From: Oligoflexales bacterium
GTDB taxonomy: Bacteria; Bdellovibrionota; Oligoflexia; Oligoflexales; Oligoflexaceae
Length of the DNA: 8,436 nt
Direction of reading: 5' to 3'
Assembly (NCBI GenBank): GCA_015232735.1
Contig: JADFZC010000095.1
Span: forward strand, 1-8,436
The notes under the pieces are model-generated. The model did no database searches. It had not been told where the DNA came from and was given only the letters and a program-made list of their open reading frames with translations. This document shows, in pieces, positions 5,667 to 8,436 of this stretch; position 1 is the stretch's first letter, and each line of letters begins with the position of its first letter. Position numbers and translations under genes: made by a program.

Positions 5667-8436
5667 TCAAACCGCCAGCCTTACAATTCCTTCACAACTG
5701 CCAATCCATTTTACAATTAAAATGGAGATATCATCATCTGGCGGGATATCCTTGCATCTTTTTTCCGTCTCCTTGAGGATTTCATTCAGCATTTCATCCG
5801 GTTTTTCAGATTTCAAAAGGCACTTTTTTATGTGATGCGGCCTTAAATTGCCGCCTTGCAGATTTCCATTTTCCAAAAGACCGTCAGTATAACAGAAGAT
5901 CACGTCGCCCTCTTTCAGATCTATCGAACTGACACTGAGTTCTGGATTTTCATGAATTCCGAGAAGACTCCCGCACTCCGGCCTAATGGTCACACTCTGT
6001 GAACGGATAAAAAAGAACCCTGGGTGGCCGGCGGAAATGAAAAAAACCTTTCCAATTTCAATATCAATTCCCATAAGACACATGGACATCATATGACCTG
6101 TGTGACCGCCTGTCTTTATTATCATTTGATTGATAGTTTGGGCCGTCATCAGGAGTTTTTCTTCAATTGAGGTTCTCTTATTCCCTGCAATAAGATCGCA
6201 TGTGGGGACTTTGTTGGTCAGCGGATTTGAATAGATAACCCCACTGACCATGGCTGTCATAAGGGCAGAGGCAATACCATGTCCGGTCACATCGCCTATA
6301 TAAAAATAGGCGACCTGATTTTCTTTATCATAGTGATAACCATACCAGTCGCCCCCTACCTTTTCCGCGGGTTGGTAGTAGGAGGCTATCTGCAATGACA
6401 GAGGCATATCGCCCCTTGGCAGAAGAGTGTCCTGAAAGGCCTTGGCTGACTCTATTTCAGCCTCGATTTTCGCCTTCTGTCTTGTCTCACTCAGAAGATT
6501 TATGCTTTGAATCGCGATGGCCATCTGAGTTGAAATCGCGCCGATTACCTCAAGTGTTCTGACATCAAAAAGATCTGTGATCGTGCCATGTCCCAGATAG
6601 ACCATTCCATGGACGTTCTCAAGATAACGAAGGGGCACTATCATTGACGAGCGGTCAACCGAATCATAAATGCCGTAATTAAGCCTTTCATTGATAAGTG
6701 GCCTGTCAAGAGGTCCGGCAGAGGAATTGTCCAAAAAAGTCTTATCGATGCCCATAGCCTGAAAACCCGAGCTTTGCAGCCTGTCCAGAGTCAGCCCACA
6801 GGCTGCCACAGGTTCAAATTCGTTGTTTTTCTTTAAAAACAGGATACCATGGCCTGCACCAGTGACGATTGACAATGTATCGAGAATGGCGGCAAGAATG
6901 GTGTTTAGATCATTTAAAGCGTTGAACCTGATAAATATGTCGGTGAGCACCTTTGTCTCGATCGTGCCGCGAACCGATTGGTCAACCATAAGGGAAGCAT
7001 CTTCAAAATCAGACCGGGCCTTGCTAAAAGCCTCTTTTTGTCTCTTCTTCACGGAAAGAAGAAGCGCGTCGCATTTTTTAACAAAAAAAGACATTTTCGT
7101 ATTTACAAAATAGTCTCTTGCACGTCTAATGTAGTCTTCGGCCATGAAAAGCTTGTTATACTGGGCCAGCTGGCCCACTGTCAAAGCCCCCTCGGCTGCG
7201 ACAGTGTCAAATCCCATTTTCTTGGCCCTTTTGATCCCCTTTTTGATAAGATATATCCCAAGGCGCTTAAAGCCGATGGAATATAGGAACTCACCTGTTG
7301 CATAACGCTTCTGCGGGGCAAAGACAGTATCCGCACCGAAGGGGTCAAGCCAGCAGAAAAGAAGAGGGACAACAGCCCTCCACCTTTTTTTTGCGCGCGT
7401 ATAGGCCTGCAAAAGCAAAATCTTGGAAAAGTTGCAATAGTCCGAATGATGGAAATATCTCAAATATACGTGAAAACCCGTCCTCAGGCATGCTATCGCT
7501 TCATCTGTTCTGTCAAGCAAAAGGAGAACTTCGCCAACAAGGTTGGACTTGTAGACTACGTCAATGCTGCAATGGTCATAACTTGAATTCTTATGAAGAT
7601 TGGCCATGATGCAATCCAAATCCCTGTTCATCTCCTCATATCTTCCGAAGATCAGCTTTTGTTTCAGTGAACCCATAATCCCTTCGCCCGAACCATTGTC
7701 AGCCGTGCCCGTGGCTTTGTCCAACCTTCCATCATATTTCTTAAACAAATTAACATCACCGCCATAATATCCAATAAACTGTAGACAAAGAAGATTGAGA
7801 ATTTCCCTGAAAAGGTCCCCGGTCTCTTCGCATATTCTCAAAGATTTCTCAATGTCCGACACAGCAATAGCCATGTTTCCACGAACGAATTCAACATTGT
7901 ACCCCCTTAGAAAATAGGCATGGGCAAGAATCCTGGGCTCATAATGAGTCTCAAAATACCTGATTGCCTTGTCGAGTCCTCTTCGCGCCAGCCATCCCGG
8001 ACCGTAAACCGCAAAAAATTCCGACCATGACATCAGGGTTCTAATCCTTTCCTGGTCCACATCCTTCCCTTTTAACAGAAATGGCAGATTATTGAGAGTT
8101 ACTTTCAATCCATAGACAATGCAGTCAATGGGACGATAAAAATATGTCGGTTCTATGAGATCCAGCGTCAGTTTTACTGCTGTCCTCATCCTTTCATCTG
8201 CAAATTTGCCTAATTCCCTCTTTGTGATCCACATCCATAGTAATAAAATGGCCCGGCAGGGAAGACGCCAGAAAATGGAAATGAGAAGCGATGCCAGATT
8301 CGAACGTTCCATTTTCAATCCAAGGTATTCAACGCCCCTTCTCCCCCAATTTATGGATTTATAATATTGCAGGGACCAAAGGTATACATTTGAAAGCTTT
8401 CCACAGACGATCGAGGCATGACGCTTGTCATCGGAT
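5667..8436 (-). CDS. SpoIIE/RsbU-type protein phosphatase with GAF domain and helical repeats; 5' end outside window
   Basis: C-terminal 922 residues of a signalling protein that likely removes phosphate from a serine or threonine of an anti-sigma-factor antagonist-like partner. From the N-terminal side: a hydrophobic segment (about 8295-8225), TPR-like helices to about 6960, a GAF sensor domain (about 6940-6500), a charged linker helix (about 6500-6430), and the PP2C/SpoIIE domain. Metal-binding aspartates are all present: GGDW (6348-6350), GDVTGHG (6291-6293), YTDG (5883-5885) and PPDDDIS (5730-5738); SAGHPG is also seen. The frame stays open from TTG 8318 and ATG 8312 to the window edge, reading sense-like residues (NWGRRGVEYLGLKMERSN). 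That stretch and the hydrophobic segment resemble the region after the ATPase domain in large kinase/AAA/TPR signalling proteins. An ATPase, perhaps also a kinase domain, is therefore expected upstream (inference). The hydrophobic part need not be a membrane anchor. Confidence 0.9.
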   Translation of the reverse strand, partial: SDDKRHASIVCGKLSNVYLWSLQYYKSINWGRRGVEYLGLKMERSNLASLLISIFWRLPCRAILLLWMWITKRELGKFADERMRTAVKLTLDLIEPTYFYRPIDCIVYGLKVTLNNLPFLLKGKDVDQERIRTLMSWSEFFAVYGPGWLARRGLDKAIRYFETHYEPRILAHAYFLRGYNVEFVRGNMAIAVSDIEKSLRICEETGDLFREILNLLCLQFIGYYGGDVNLFKKYDGRLDKATGTADNGSGEGIMGSLKQKLIFGRYEEMNRDLDCIMANLHKNSSYDHCSIDVVYKSNLVGEVLLLLDRTDEAIACLRTGFHVYLRYFHHSDYCNFSKILLLQAYTRAKKRWRAVVPLLFCWLDPFGADTVFAPQKRYATGEFLYSIGFKRLGIYLIKKGIKRAKKMGFDTVAAEGALTVGQLAQYNKLFMAEDYIRRARDYFVNTKMSFFVKKCDALLLSVKKRQKEAFSKARSDFEDASLMVDQSVRGTIETKVLTDIFIRFNALNDLNTILAAILDTLSIVTGAGHGILFLKKNNEFEPVAACGLTLDRLQSSGFQAMGIDKTFLDNSSAGPLDRPLINERLNYGIYDSVDRSSMIVPLRYLENVHGMVYLGHGTITDLFDVRTLEVIGAISTQMAIAIQSINLLSETRQKAKIEAEIESAKAFQDTLLPRGDMPLSLQIASYYQPAEKVGGDWYGYHYDKENQVAYFYIGDVTGHGIASALMTAMVSGVIYSNPLTNKVPTCDLIAGNKRTSIEEKLLMTAQTINQMIIKTGGHTGHMMSMCLMGIDIEIGKVFFISAGHPGFFFIRSQSVTIRPECGSLLGIHENPELSVSSIDLKEGDVIFCYTDGLLENGNLQGGNLRPHHIKKCLLKSEKPDEMLNEILKETEKRCKDIPPDDDISILIVKWIGSCEGIVRLAV

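Noticed and set aside
8310..8318. TTG 8318 or ATG 8312 as the true start of the phosphatase
   Set aside because: The frame stays open to the window edge with family-like residues upstream, so these are probably internal codons.

Overview
The window looks like chromosomal DNA of an anaerobic, moderately AT-rich bacterium. A glycyl radical enzyme with its radical-SAM activase implies anoxic life. That set, a corrinoid-type UroD-family protein and a very large SpoIIE-type phosphatase together fit a Desulfobacterota (deltaproteobacterial) anaerobe or a similar lineage. This assignment is inference from gene content; no rRNA or other marker gene is present.

Layout: (1) 1-459, the C-terminal end of an unrecognised protein whose frame is open at the left edge. 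(2) 460-709, a 250-base gap with an AT-rich hairpin and a near-perfect 21-base palindrome about 60 bases before the next gene. (3) 710-1942 (+), a UroD-superfamily protein of the methyltransferase-like branch, not a HemE. (4) 1948-2949 (-), a glycyl-radical-enzyme activase carrying a two-cluster ferredoxin insert. It converges on the UroD gene with only 5 bases between the stop codons. (5) 2950-3029, a short divergent promoter region in which the two best promoters share their -10 bases. (6) 3030-5573 (+), a PFL2-class glycyl radical enzyme of 847 residues with all catalytic residues present. (7) 5574-5666, a convergent gap with competing hairpins. (8) 5667-8436 (-), the C-terminal part of a large helical-repeat/GAF/SpoIIE phosphatase whose frame is open at the right edge.

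The core is genes 3, 4 and 5. The activase uses SAM and an Fe-S cluster to place a glycyl radical on Gly822 of the lyase, which passes it to Cys492 to attack an unknown substrate. The UroD-like protein has a likely zinc site (His295-x-Cys297) of the kind that handles methyl groups in corrinoid-dependent methyl transfer. A route joining radical C-C, C-N, C-O or C-S cleavage with methyl-group or decarboxylation chemistry is therefore plausible, but the substrate cannot be read from the sequence. The phosphatase is a separate signalling gene and has no visible link to the locus.
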